Shown one piece after another: positions 16,574 through 25,743 of a stretch of DNA of 64,000 nt (position 1 is the stretch's first letter; every line of letters starts with the position of its first letter). The position numbers and the translations under genes were made by a program. The DNA is from Pedobacter helvus. Its GTDB lineage: Bacteria > Bacteroidota > Bacteroidia > Sphingobacteriales > Sphingobacteriaceae. Location: assembly GCF_005925325.1 (NCBI RefSeq), contig NZ_SRMP01000003.1:129210-193209 (forward strand). Reading direction: 5' to 3'. Under the pieces are notes generated by a model. It was not told where the DNA came from, ran no database searches, and saw only the letters and a program-made list of their open reading frames with translations.

Positions 16574-17845
16574 TTAGTCAATAATATCGAAACCTGTATA
16601 TTTCACCAAAGCTTCTGGAATTTTAATTCCTTTATCTGTTTGATAATTTTCTAAGATTGAAGCCACAATACGAGGTAATGCCAAAGCACTTCCATTTAAA
16701 CTGTGCGCTAACTGTGTCTTTCCTTCTTTACCTTTAAATCTCAATTTCAAACGGTTACTTTGGTAAGTTTCGAAGTTTGATACAGAAGAAACTTCTAACC
16801 AACGTTGTTGCGCTCCACTCCAAACTTCCATATCGTAAGTCATGGCCGAGGTAAAGCCCATATCGCCACCGCATAAACGTAATACACGATAGTGTAAACC
16901 TAGTTCTTGCAATAAAGATTGTACATATTGGCTCATGTCTTCCAAAGTTTCGTACGACTTATCAGGATGCGTAATTTGTACTACCTCTACCTTATCGAAC
17001 TGGTGTAAACGGTTCAAGCCGCGTACGTGAGCGCCATAAGAACCAGCCTCTCTACGGAAACAAGGTGTATATGCTGTATTTTTAATCGGAAGGTCTTCTT
17101 CCTTCAAAATCACATCACGATATAAGTTAGTTACCGGCACTTCTGCAGTCGGAATCAAGTATAAATCATCGATGGTAGAATGATACATCTGCCCTTCTTT
17201 ATCTGGCAATTGCCCGGTACCAAAACCCGAAGCCGCATTTACCAAATGTGGCACTTGCATTTCTTTATAACCCGCAGCCGTAGCGTGGTCTAAGAAGAAA
17301 TTGATCAAGGCACGTTGCAACCTCGCTCCTTTTCCTTTATAAACAGGAAAACCAGCACCAGTAATTTTCGTTCCTAGTTCAAAATCGATGATATCATATT
17401 TTGCAGCTAATTCCCAATGTGGTAAAGCACCTTCTGGCAAAGCCGATGGCTCACCATGTGTTAAAACTACTTCATTATCATCAGCTGTGCTACCGGTTTT
17501 TACCAAATGATATGGCAAGTTCGGCAACTGCACAATTAAAGCTTGTTGCTTTTCTTCTAAAGCTGTTAATTGCTCATTTTGCTCCTTGATTTTCTCTTTG
17601 TGAGATGCTGTATTTGCTTTGATGGCTTCAGCTTCTTCCTTTTTGCCATTGCGCATCAACTCGCCAATTTGTTTGGCCGCAGCATTTGCTTCTGCTTGCA
17701 AATTATCCAAAGAGGATTGCGTAGAGCGGCGTTCTTCATCTACAGCGATGATTTCATCTACCAATTCTACCTGTTTAAAGTTACGAACACTCAATCGCTC
17801 TAAAACTTTCTCTCTATTTTCACGGATATAGTTAACTTGCAGCAT
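16574..17845 (-). CDS. serS: Serine-tRNA ligase
   Basis: This enzyme charges tRNA-Ser and tRNA-Sec. At 423 residues it has typical length: an N-terminal coiled coil (about 25-100) for tRNA binding, then the class II core with motif 2 (PCFRREAGSYGAHVRGLNR) and motif 3 (NGSALALPRI). It is monocistronic. A -7 box, TATCTTTG, is at 17862-17869. Confidence 0.97.
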   Translation of the reverse strand: MLQVNYIRENREKVLERLSVRNFKQVELVDEIIAVDEERRSTQSSLDNLQAEANAAAKQIGELMRNGKKEEAEAIKANTASHKEKIKEQNEQLTALEEKQQALIVQLPNLPYHLVKTGSTADDNEVVLTHGEPSALPEGALPHWELAAKYDIIDFELGTKITGAGFPVYKGKGARLQRALINFFLDHATAAGYKEMQVPHLVNAASGFGTGQLPDKEGQMYHSTIDDLYLIPTAEVPVTNLYRDVILKEEDLPIKNTAYTPCFRREAGSYGAHVRGLNRLHQFDKVEVVQITHPDKSYETLEDMSQYVQSLLQELGLHYRVLRLCGGDMGFTSAMTYDMEVWSGAQQRWLEVSSVSNFETYQSNRLKLRFKGKEGKTQLAHSLNGSALALPRIVASILENYQTDKGIKIPEALVKYTGFDIID

Positions 17846-17861
17846 TATTTATAATTTTTGA

Positions 17862-17869
17862 CAAAGATA
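17862..17869 (-). promoter_or_regulatory. Putative -7 box (TAnnTTTG) for serS
   Basis: TATCTTTG on the minus strand lies 17 bases upstream of the serS start at 17845. No clear -33 was found. Confidence 0.5.
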
Positions 17870-17988
17870 GTTTTTAAAGGCGAAAGGTAAAAGGCAGAAA
17901 GGTTGAAGGCGTAAGGTATAAGCTGCAAGAAAATCTTAATGCCGAAACCAGACCTTAAATCCTACACCTTAAACCTGAGACCTCAAGT

Positions 17989-18717
17989 ATGGAAGGAAAG
18001 CTTTATATTGTACCTACACCTATCGGAAATCTAGAAGACATGACTTTTAGGGCTATCCGTATTTTAAAAGAGGTGGATTTGATTTTGGCAGAGGATACGC
18101 GTACCAGTGCACCTTTGTTGAAACATTTTGGTATCGATAAACGAGTTTTTGCACATCATCAACACAATGAACACAAGGCAACTGCCGAAATCATTAAATT
18201 CCTAAAAGAAGGACAAAACATCGCTTTAATTTCTGATGCAGGTACGCCAGCCATTTCCGATCCAGGTTTTTTCTTGGTTCGTGAAGCGATTAAGTATGAA
18301 ATTGAAATCACTTGCCTACCTGGCGCTACAGCTTTTGTTCCGGCTTTAGTTAATTCTGGCTTACCTAACGACCAGTTTGTTTTTGAAGGATTTCTGCCAG
18401 TGAAAAAAGGTCGCCAAACGAGATTAAAGCAGTTGGCAGAAGAGGAAAGAACGATGATTTTTTACGAAAGTCCGCACAGATTATTGAAAACATTAACGGA
18501 GTTTGCAGAGTTTTTTGGTGAAGAGAGGCAGGTTTGTGTGAGTAGGGAATTAAGTAAAATGTACGAAGAAAATGTTCGTGGCACAGTTATAGAAGTAAAA
18601 TCACATTTCGAAAACAATATTTTAAAAGGAGAATTCGTAATTTGTGTTGGTGGTTTAATTGGAGACAAAGCCACGAAGAAAAAAGACAAATACGGAATAA
18701 AAGAAAACCATGATTAA
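17989..18717 (+). CDS. rsmI: 16S rRNA (cytidine1402-2'-O)-methyltransferase
   Basis: RsmI methylates C1402 in the 16S rRNA decoding centre with SAM. This 242-residue protein is a tetrapyrrole-methylase-fold enzyme: YIVPTPIGNLEDMTFRAI at the start, AEDTRTS, then ISDAGTPAISDPG and the PGATAFVPAL loop. The C-terminal domain is shorter than in E. coli. It overlaps the PH-SHOCT gene by 8 bp. Confidence 0.95.
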   Translation: MEGKLYIVPTPIGNLEDMTFRAIRILKEVDLILAEDTRTSAPLLKHFGIDKRVFAHHQHNEHKATAEIIKFLKEGQNIALISDAGTPAISDPGFFLVREAIKYEIEITCLPGATAFVPALVNSGLPNDQFVFEGFLPVKKGRQTRLKQLAEEERTMIFYESPHRLLKTLTEFAEFFGEERQVCVSRELSKMYEENVRGTVIEVKSHFENNILKGEFVICVGGLIGDKATKKKDKYGIKENHD

Positions 18718-19360
18718 CATAGATAGATTTTTGGCCGACGAACAAGACCCGAAGGCTGTAGAGAAAGTAGCTGGAAAATTAAACGATTTATTAACCAGCG
18801 GAGAAGAAATTTTATACCTAGCAGTGCAGAAAAAACCTGCAGTAAACTTGTTGCCAGATTGTATCGCAATTAGCAACAAAAGAATTTTTTATTGTTCGCC
18901 TAGCAATTTAGGCTTAACCATGAACTTTAAGGATATTTCTTGGAAAAACATAAAAGAGGTTTCCTTTAAGGAAGGATTATTAGGTTCTAAATTTATCTGC
19001 GTTCCTCAATCGGGAGAAAACATCGTTACTGATTTCATTCCTAAAACACAGGTCCGCAAGCTGCACCAAGCGGCAAATCAGCAATTGGAAGAATATAAAG
19101 AGTTGTTAAGACAACAAAAATTGGAAGAGAATAGAGCAACGGCATCCACGTTTAACATCCCTGCGCCATCTACTCCACAAGTAATTGATTTACCAATTGA
19201 GGAAGCGGTAATTATTCCAGAAATTGCACATGTTGTAGAGGTAAGTCAAGAAGATGAAATTGAGCAAAAACTAATTAAGCTAAAAACTTTATACGATAAG
19301 CAGTTGATTACTCGTGAAGAGTACGAACACAAAAAAGCTGCGATTTTAGATAGTATGTAA
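18710..19360 (+). CDS. PH-like domain plus SHOCT protein
   Basis: This 216-residue protein has an N-terminal PH-like (YokE/bPH) region (about 30-115, with IAISNKRIFYCSP and FIPKTQVRKLHQAANQ), a proline-rich linker, and a C-terminal SHOCT motif (about 182-215: IEQKLIKLKTLYDKQLITRE). No signal peptide or membrane helix is seen, so it is probably cytoplasmic. SHOCT helices often mediate oligomerisation. The 8-bp overlap with rsmI suggests coupling, not a shared function. Confidence 0.75.
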   Translation: MINIDRFLADEQDPKAVEKVAGKLNDLLTSGEEILYLAVQKKPAVNLLPDCIAISNKRIFYCSPSNLGLTMNFKDISWKNIKEVSFKEGLLGSKFICVPQSGENIVTDFIPKTQVRKLHQAANQQLEEYKELLRQQKLEENRATASTFNIPAPSTPQVIDLPIEEAVIIPEIAHVVEVSQEDEIEQKLIKLKTLYDKQLITREEYEHKKAAILDSM

Positions 19361-19374
19361 TCTTGTTACCTACA

Positions 19375-19406
19375 TTAAATAGAACGTCATCCTGAATTTA
19401 TTTCAG
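19375..19406. repeat. 32-bp direct repeat, left of GIY-YIG gene 2
   Basis: This matches 19787-19818 with one mismatch and brackets the GIY-YIG gene at 19482-19790. Its core begins a hairpin whose second arm (around 19430-19454) is decayed. Confidence 0.85.
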
Positions 19407-19481
19407 AATTTATACTACTAAAAACAAAATGCTTAAATAAATTTAGTATAACGAAGAGGAAAGGCATTACAAAATAAACCA

Positions 19482-19790
19482 ATGGAACTTGGAGGTTGTG
19501 TCTATATCTTATCTAACTATACTCATGAAGTACTTTATATCGGAGTTACTTCAGATTTGTTATTTAGGATAAAAGAACACAAAGAGAAAGTTTATGCTAG
19601 TTCTTTTACTGCCAAATATAATTGCAACATATTGGTTTATTACGAACAGTTTGCTAGCATTGAAGAGGCTATTAATAAAGAAAAACAGCTAAAGAATTGG
19701 AAAAGACAATGGAAGTTGAATTTAATTAACGACTTTAATCCCAACTGGGAAGACCTATTTCACAAACTAGATCAAGAAACTCTAACTTAA
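19482..19790 (+). CDS. Small GIY-YIG nuclease-superfamily protein, gene 2
   Basis: This 102-residue protein has the GIY-YIG elements VYILSN (about 7-12) and LYIGVTSD (about 18-25), an arginine helix (LLFRIKEHK), and the basic helix with Glu (INKEKQLKNWKRQWK). It belongs to a different subgroup than the left-edge copy: the body differs and a C-terminal WEDLFHKL segment is added. It is bracketed by a 32-bp direct repeat, and its TAA stop lies in the right copy. Role unknown. Confidence 0.85.
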   Translation: MELGGCVYILSNYTHEVLYIGVTSDLLFRIKEHKEKVYASSFTAKYNCNILVYYEQFASIEEAINKEKQLKNWKRQWKLNLINDFNPNWEDLFHKLDQETLT

Positions 19791-19866
19791 ATAGAACGTC
19801 ATCCTGAATTCATTTCAGGATCTGCCATGCCCTAAAAAGATGCTGAAATAAATTCAGCATGACGAC
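19787..19866. repeat. Direct repeat and hairpin, right of GIY-YIG gene 2
   Basis: 19787-19818 repeats 19375-19406. Its arm cgtcatcctgaattcatttc is answered by ctgaaataaattcagcatga (from about 19845), forming a long hairpin. The repeat begins inside the GIY-YIG stop codon and ends just before lnt. Confidence 0.85.
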
Positions 19867-19884
19867 GTAGGAAAGATACTACAA

Positions 19885-21501
19885 ATGACAAAAAAAACTA
19901 CACTACTAGCTCTCCTTAGCGCATTCATCATGTGGCTGGCATGGCCACCACATACTTGGCTTGCGCCATTACTTTTTATCGGTTTAGTGCCTCTGTTAAT
20001 TGCGCTAAAACAAATCACCGCCACATCCGACAAAAAAACTGGGAAAAAAGTATTTCTTACTGCAGGTCTAGCTTTTCTGATTTGGAACACCGCTTCTATT
20101 TATTGGGTTTTCAATTCTATCAACGCAGTCAATACAGGTGTTGTTGGTACGATTGTTTCGTTATTAGTTTCATTTATTCCTTACGGCTTGGGCGCACTAT
20201 TAATGACTTTCGCTTTTTGGATGTATTACCGATTAAGTACCTACACCAAAAATAAATGGGTAGGTTACGCATCTTTAATTGCTTTTTACATCAGTATGGA
20301 GTACCTGCATCAAACTTGGGACTTAGCCTTCCCATGGATGACTTTAGGTAATGGTTTTGCTGGGATGCATCAAATTGTGCAATGGTACGAGTTTACCGGC
20401 GTTTACGGTGGTTCGTTATGGATTTTAGTAAGCAACATTTTAGCCTTCGAGGCTTACCAACAAATCAAATCTCAAAAGCAATATAAATTAGCTGGTATTT
20501 GGGCTTTAGTTCTGCTTTTACCTATCGGATTTTCGATCTACCAATACAAAAACTACGAAGAGAAAAGTGTGCCTGTAAACGTGGTTACCGTACAGCCCAA
20601 TATCGATCCTTATGAAAAATATGGGACAACTCCTGCTGCAGAACAAATGAGAATTTTAACTCACCTTTCAGACTCTGTGGCACAAACCAACACCGAGTAC
20701 TTTATTTGGCCAGAAACAGCTATCCCTAAATATGCCGACGAAAAAAGAATTAGGACAGATAATAATTTTTTATTAGCACAGCAGTTCCTTTCTAAATACA
20801 AAAATGGAACCTTGCTTACTGGAATTGAAAGTGTGAGGTTTTATAACGATAAAAAAACCATCTCTGCGAAAGAAAATCCAAATGGAGGCTTTTACGACAA
20901 CTATAATGCAGCCGTACAAATCGAGAATTCTGCTAGTGTTTCTTTCTATCACAAATCTAAATTAGTACCAGGTGTAGAAAAACTCCCATTCCCAAAATTA
21001 TTTTCATTCCTAGTTCCTGTTTTTGCAAAATTAGGCGGCAGTACCGGCGGTTATGGATGGCAGGAAGAACCAGGGGTTTTATATGCTTACAGCGGTATCG
21101 GAGTAGCTCCTACAATTTGTTACGAATCTATTTGGGGAGATTGGGTAGCTGGTTCAGTTAAAAATGGCGCACAGTTTATCGCCATCATCACCAACGATGG
21201 GTGGTGGGGAAATACTTCGGGCAAAGACCAACACTTACTTTATGCCAAATTACGTTCTATAGAAACCAGAAGATATGTGGTTCGCTCTGCAAACACAGGA
21301 ATTTCGGGTTTCATTAACCAACGCGGCGATGTGGTGAAACAATCTAAATGGTGGACACGTACCGCATTAAAAGCAGATGTTAACCTGAATGATGAAATTA
21401 CCTTTTACGTAAACTATGGCGATTTAATTGCTAAATTCTGCGTTGGTTTCGCAGCAATAGCTGCCCTATTTATTTTATTAAAAAGATGGTTTTTGAAATA
21501 A
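19885..21501 (+). CDS. lnt: Apolipoprotein N-acyltransferase
   Basis: Lnt adds the third acyl chain to lipoproteins at the inner membrane. At 538 residues it has N-terminal membrane helices (about 1-210) and a C-terminal nitrilase-type domain with the triad Glu (WPETAIP), Lys (HKSKLVPG) and Cys (PTICYES). A C-terminal helix follows. A second lspA starts 39 bp downstream, which fits a lipoprotein maturation pair. Confidence 0.95.
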   Translation: MTKKTTLLALLSAFIMWLAWPPHTWLAPLLFIGLVPLLIALKQITATSDKKTGKKVFLTAGLAFLIWNTASIYWVFNSINAVNTGVVGTIVSLLVSFIPYGLGALLMTFAFWMYYRLSTYTKNKWVGYASLIAFYISMEYLHQTWDLAFPWMTLGNGFAGMHQIVQWYEFTGVYGGSLWILVSNILAFEAYQQIKSQKQYKLAGIWALVLLLPIGFSIYQYKNYEEKSVPVNVVTVQPNIDPYEKYGTTPAAEQMRILTHLSDSVAQTNTEYFIWPETAIPKYADEKRIRTDNNFLLAQQFLSKYKNGTLLTGIESVRFYNDKKTISAKENPNGGFYDNYNAAVQIENSASVSFYHKSKLVPGVEKLPFPKLFSFLVPVFAKLGGSTGGYGWQEEPGVLYAYSGIGVAPTICYESIWGDWVAGSVKNGAQFIAIITNDGWWGNTSGKDQHLLYAKLRSIETRRYVVRSANTGISGFINQRGDVVKQSKWWTRTALKADVNLNDEITFYVNYGDLIAKFCVGFAAIAALFILLKRWFLK

Positions 21502-21540
21502 TTATCAGCCACAAATGCACCGATAAAAAGACATGAAAGA

Positions 21541-22071
21541 ATGATTAAAAGTAAATCCCCATTAAAATTTATATTCCTTTTAGTTATCGTAGCGCTAAAT
21601 CTAGGCTGCGATCAATTTTCGAAGGTAATTGCTCGAAAGAACATTGAGCCTTACGAGCAAATCGAAGTGATAAAAGATCGCTTTACCTTAACCTTGGTAG
21701 AAAACACTGGAGCCTTTTTAAGTGCTGGGAGTAATTTACCAGGATTTGTACGCGTTACTGTTTTAACCGTTCTACCAATTTTAGTATTGGGCTATGGCTT
21801 ATGGTTCCTTTACTCGAACAAACATTTGCCACGCATGATGCAAATTGGTATTTGTTTTTTAATTGGCGGTGGAATTGGTAATATTTACGACAGAATAGTT
21901 TACGGTTCAGTAACCGATTTCCTACACATGGATTTTGTGCTATTTCGAACCGGCATCTTCAACATGGCCGATGTTTCTATCATGGTTGGGATTGGATTAT
22001 TGTTGCTACAGAATTTAATGGCAGCGAAGATTAAAAAAGAACAAGCTGAGCAGGAAGAGGTATCTGCTTAA
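21541..22071 (+). CDS. lspA: Lipoprotein signal peptidase (signal peptidase II), copy 2
   Basis: This 176-residue paralogue of copy 1 (9315-9917) is closer in length to canonical LspA. It has four helices, both catalytic aspartates (GNIYDR and FNMADVSI), and CDQFSK and ENTGAF segments. It is 39 bp after lnt and probably cotranscribed. Why two copies are kept is not visible. A hairpin terminator follows. Confidence 0.95.
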   Translation: MIKSKSPLKFIFLLVIVALNLGCDQFSKVIARKNIEPYEQIEVIKDRFTLTLVENTGAFLSAGSNLPGFVRVTVLTVLPILVLGYGLWFLYSNKHLPRMMQIGICFLIGGGIGNIYDRIVYGSVTDFLHMDFVLFRTGIFNMADVSIMVGIGLLLLQNLMAAKIKKEQAEQEEVSA

Positions 22072-22077
22072 AGCAAA

Positions 22078-22110
22078 AAACTTAGGAAGTTTTGAAACCT
22101 TCCTAAGTTT
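22078..22110 (+). terminator. Probable terminator of lnt-lspA
   Basis: A 12-bp perfect stem (22078-22089 with 22099-22110) closes on 9 bases, just after the lspA stop. The downstream T tract is short, so efficiency is uncertain. Confidence 0.55.
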
Positions 22111-22160
22111 ACCGCAAAGATTATTCAATCGTAATTCGCCAATCTACAATCGTAAATCTC

Positions 22161-23801
22161 CTAATCCATATATTTACCTACAATTGGCATACGGCGTCCC
22201 ATGCCGAAAGCTTTGGGCGATACCCTTAATATTGGCGGAGTTTGGTAACGCTTGAATTCTGCCAAGTTTACCATTCTTAAAATCCGTTTCACTAATGCTT
22301 CATCAAAGCCTTGGGCAATAATATCTTTCGAGCCTTTTTTAAGCTCGATATGTTGATATAAGATTTGATCTAATTCATCGTACTCTGGCAAAGAATCAGA
22401 GTCCTTTTGATCTGGTCTAAGCTCTGCCGATGGCGGTTTAACAATCGTATTGATCGGAATAATTTCTTTGTCATTGTTAATATATTTAGCCAAGTTAAAA
22501 ACCTGCGTTTTGTACACATCGCCAATTACACTGATGGCACCACACATGTCGCCGTATAAGGTGCCATAACCAACTGCACACTCACTTTTGTTGGAAGTAT
22601 TAAGTAAAATGTAACCAAATTTATTCGACATCGCCATCACCACAATTCCACGGCAACGAGCTTGAATATTCTCTTCGGTTAGATTAAAAGGTAGACCTTC
22701 AAACGGTTTTGCCAACATGCTATCAAAAGCATCGGCAGCTTCTTTGATAGGGATGATTTCGTGCTTACAGCCAATGTTATTCACCAAGTCCAAAGCATCT
22801 TGTACCGAGTGATCAGTAGAATATTTGGAAGGCATTAGCACGGCCATTACATTTTCGGCACCTAAAGCTCTACATGCCAAAGCACAAACCACTGCAGAAT
22901 CTATACCTCCAGATAAGCCTAAAACAGCTTTCTTGAAACCCGATTTTGCAAAATAATCTTTGATACCCAAAACCAAAGCATCGTGAATTTGCTCGATATC
23001 TGAAGTTCTCTCTGCTGTTGGATATTTGTTCTTTACATTTTGTACTTCTTCCAAATCGAAAACTTGCAGGTCTTCTTCAAAATACTTCATTTCAGCTTTT
23101 AGCGAACCTTCTTCATCAAATACTAAAGAACCACCATCAAAAATGATCTCTGTTTGTGCGCCTACTTGGTTCACATAAAACAAAGGCAGCTGATATTTCT
23201 TTGCATTATCAGATAATACTTTGATGCGATCCTCATCGTGTCCATAATCAAAAGGCGAAGCAGCAATATTGATCATCAAATCTGGTTGCTGCTTGATCAA
23301 TTCATCCATTGGAGAAGAGACATACAGTGGATTATCATTGATATTCCAAAGGTCTTCGCAAATGGTTAGCGCAATTTTCTTACCCTGATAATCTACGCAG
23401 TCGAAAACTGTATTGGGCTCAAAATAGCGATATTCATCAAACACGTCGTAAGTTGGCAGCAAAGCTTTCTTCACTACTTGTTTTACTTCGCCATTGGCAA
23501 TAAAATAAGCCGCATTAAATAAATCCTTACCTTCTAATACCAGATTTTTAATTGGCAAACCTACAATACAAGCAATATCCGACGCATGTTTGGCTATCTC
23601 TTGCGCAGCATTTTCGCAAAGCGATATAAAATCTTCGAACTCCAGAAAATCTCTTGGCGGGTAGCCACTAATAGCTAACTCTGCAAACACTACAATATCT
23701 GCTCCCTTCGTTTTTGCCAGTTCTATATGGGAGATAATTTTTTGCGTATTACTTTCGAAATTTCCGATATGGTAATTCAGTTGGGCTAATGCGATCTTCA
23801 T
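22161..23801 (-). CDS. nadE: Glutamine-dependent NAD+ synthetase
   Basis: It converts nicotinate adenine dinucleotide to NAD+ with ATP and glutamine. At 546 residues it combines an N-terminal nitrilase-type glutaminase (Glu in VFAELAISGYP, Lys in VKKALLPTYD, Cys in LTICEDLW) with a C-terminal synthetase domain (SGGIDS P-loop). The ATG at 23801 is preferred over an in-frame TTG 33 bases upstream because MKIALAQLNY is the usual start. It lies just downstream of the barrel-protein terminator. Confidence 0.96.
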   Translation of the reverse strand: MKIALAQLNYHIGNFESNTQKIISHIELAKTKGADIVVFAELAISGYPPRDFLEFEDFISLCENAAQEIAKHASDIACIVGLPIKNLVLEGKDLFNAAYFIANGEVKQVVKKALLPTYDVFDEYRYFEPNTVFDCVDYQGKKIALTICEDLWNINDNPLYVSSPMDELIKQQPDLMINIAASPFDYGHDEDRIKVLSDNAKKYQLPLFYVNQVGAQTEIIFDGGSLVFDEEGSLKAEMKYFEEDLQVFDLEEVQNVKNKYPTAERTSDIEQIHDALVLGIKDYFAKSGFKKAVLGLSGGIDSAVVCALACRALGAENVMAVLMPSKYSTDHSVQDALDLVNNIGCKHEIIPIKEAADAFDSMLAKPFEGLPFNLTEENIQARCRGIVVMAMSNKFGYILLNTSNKSECAVGYGTLYGDMCGAISVIGDVYKTQVFNLAKYINNDKEIIPINTIVKPPSAELRPDQKDSDSLPEYDELDQILYQHIELKKGSKDIIAQGFDEALVKRILRMVNLAEFKRYQTPPILRVSPKAFGMGRRMPIVGKYMD

Positions 23802-23823
23802 GATTTTTTCTGAGCTATAAATA

Positions 23824-23854
23824 TAAAAAAACAAGCCTTAGCGAGGGCTTGTTT
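23824..23854 (-). terminator. Intrinsic terminator of the barrel-protein gene
   Basis: Stem aacaagcc (23830-23837) with ggcttgtt (23846-23853), an 8-base loop, and a minus-strand U run. It separates the gene at 23883-24536 from nadE. Confidence 0.85.
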
Positions 23855-23882
23855 CATTAAATTCTAAAATATCTTCGATGGT

Positions 23883-24536
23883 TTAAAAGAAAACACCAAT
23901 GTTAAGTGCAACATAATGGTTTTTAACCGATTGATCATTCTTAGCGATATTCGTTAAACCATTGTTATAAGTTAAACCACCAAGCAAGCTGGTTTTGCCA
24001 CTTAGGCGATATTCTAAACCACCGCCAATAATCATTCCTGCCCTAAAAAATTTAGTGTTATCTGTAGCTTTTACATCGTCTGCCAAAGTGGTGCTACCAC
24101 TTTTTACATCTTCTTTAGCTCCAATACGGAAATCGGTAGTTAAACCAAATTGACCATACCATTTCATGTCGTCTTTCTCGTCAGTTTTCAATTTAATAGA
24201 AAGTGGGATTTGCAGGTATTGCATTTTGTACTTCACATCATATTCTGAATTAGCACCCGCTATCATTGACGAATAAGGTTTATAATTTAAAATTGTTCCT
24301 TTTCCATTGATAGTTGTTACCGTTAAGCCTGTTGCAAAACTATAGTTTTCAGCAAATTCAAAATCGCTCATTAAACCATAAGAAAAACCTGTACTAAGGC
24401 CATTGCCTTTACCATTTTCAACTTTTAAGAAGCCAAAAGTTGGATGTGCAGTAAGTCCTAATCTAACTTGCGAAGCATCTTGCGCAAACGAATTAGCTGC
24501 GATGAATAAAAATAATGCTAATAATGTTTTTTTCAT
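23883..24536 (-). CDS. Outer-membrane beta-barrel protein (PorT-like/OMP_b-brl)
   Basis: This 217-residue protein has a signal peptide (MKKTLLALFLFIAANSFAQ) and a run of amphipathic strands ending in YVALNIGVFF, typical of small 8-stranded Bacteroidota barrels of the PorT-like type. No specific role can be assigned. It is monocistronic, with its own terminator. Confidence 0.75.
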   Translation of the reverse strand: MKKTLLALFLFIAANSFAQDASQVRLGLTAHPTFGFLKVENGKGNGLSTGFSYGLMSDFEFAENYSFATGLTVTTINGKGTILNYKPYSSMIAGANSEYDVKYKMQYLQIPLSIKLKTDEKDDMKWYGQFGLTTDFRIGAKEDVKSGSTTLADDVKATDNTKFFRAGMIIGGGLEYRLSGKTSLLGGLTYNNGLTNIAKNDQSVKNHYVALNIGVFF

Positions 24537-24635
24537 TTTGGATGTATTTATTATGTGTTTATTATTTCGACCTTATCAGCTCAGATATTTAATATTATCG
24601 AACTACCATATTAACGACAGTTCACATTCGTTTTA

Positions 24636-24643
24636 TATATTTG
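24636..24643 (+). promoter_or_regulatory. Putative -7 box (TAnnTTTG) directly before gldB
   Basis: TATATTTG ends exactly 7 bases before the gldB ATG (24650), so transcription might start at or near the start codon. No -33 is evident. Confidence 0.4.
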
Positions 24644-24649
24644 TTAGCA

Positions 24650-25687
24650 ATGATACACAAATCGAAATTTCGCCAAAGTTATCTATTTTTTCTATGTACC
24701 GTGCTTTTTTTTTCGTGCAGTGATAGCAAGAAACCTGATGTAAGTAACATCAAACTGGACATTAAAATTGAAAGATTTGATAAAGACCTTTATCAAGGCA
24801 GAGCTAAAAGTGTTGAATTAACAGACAGCTTACTTCACCAAAAATACGGCGCTTTTTACGAAGACTTCATCTTTAAAATGGTAGGTAATGATAGCTATAC
24901 TAGTCAGGAAGTTTTAAAGGGCTTGTATGAAGATAAAGCTTACGCAGACCTTAACCACGAGGTTGATAGTGTTTTTCCTAACCTAACTCAGGTTGAAAAT
25001 GAGCTTACGCAAAGCTTCAGATACATCAAATACTATTATCCTAAAGCTCAAATTCCACGTTTTATAGGTTTCTTATCAGGATTTTCTTACCAAACACCAA
25101 TTGGCGATAATTATGTCGGTATTGGACTAGATATGTTTTTAGGCAAAGACAGTAAATTCTATGGTGCCTTGGTAAATAGTCTTCCGCTTTATCTATCGAG
25201 AAAATTTACACCAGAATATATTGTGCCTCGAGTAAGTGAATATTACGTCAGAGAAAATTTGTTTAAAGAACGAGATCAAGACCGCAGCTTATTGTCTAAA
25301 ATGATTTACAACGGAAAAATTTTGTATTTCATGGATCAGATTATGCCAGATAACATGCCAGATAGCGTAAAGATTGGCTATACCGATAAACAGCTAGGTT
25401 GGTGTAATGCTTTTGAGGCCGAGATATGGGGATTTTATTTAGAAAGCAATCTACTTTACGAAACCGACTATCCTAAAATACAGGTTTATTTAAGCGAAGG
25501 GCCGTTCACCCCAGGTTTGGGAGAGAAAAATTCATCTGCACCTAAATTAGGTGTTTGGACGGGCTGGCAAATTGTAAGAAAATATATGGAAGAAAATCCA
25601 GACGTTACTTTACAACAACTCATGGCCGATACAGATGCGCAGAAAATATTAACTAAATCGAAGTATAAACCTAAATTAATGAGATAA
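24650..25687 (+). CDS. gldB: Gliding motility lipoprotein GldB
   Basis: GldB is required for Bacteroidota gliding and linked to the T9SS machinery. This 345-residue lipoprotein has a lipobox ending FFSC (signal about 1-25) and the GldB domain, including IERFDKDLY, FRYIKYYYP and GIGLDMFLGKDSKFY. The ATG at 24650 gives the correct signal peptide. In Flavobacterium it is followed by gldC; here a patatin gene follows instead. Confidence 0.9.
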   Translation: MIHKSKFRQSYLFFLCTVLFFSCSDSKKPDVSNIKLDIKIERFDKDLYQGRAKSVELTDSLLHQKYGAFYEDFIFKMVGNDSYTSQEVLKGLYEDKAYADLNHEVDSVFPNLTQVENELTQSFRYIKYYYPKAQIPRFIGFLSGFSYQTPIGDNYVGIGLDMFLGKDSKFYGALVNSLPLYLSRKFTPEYIVPRVSEYYVRENLFKERDQDRSLLSKMIYNGKILYFMDQIMPDNMPDSVKIGYTDKQLGWCNAFEAEIWGFYLESNLLYETDYPKIQVYLSEGPFTPGLGEKNSSAPKLGVWTGWQIVRKYMEENPDVTLQQLMADTDAQKILTKSKYKPKLMR

Positions 25688-25743
25688 TAGGCTGATACGA
25701 TATTTAGCTAATCATCACATTCTCAAATCATCAAACTAGTAAA

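Noticed and set aside
19482..19790. A full homing-endonuclease assignment for the GIY-YIG gene
   Set aside because: The protein is only 102 residues and lacks an extended DNA-recognition domain, so only superfamily membership is claimed.
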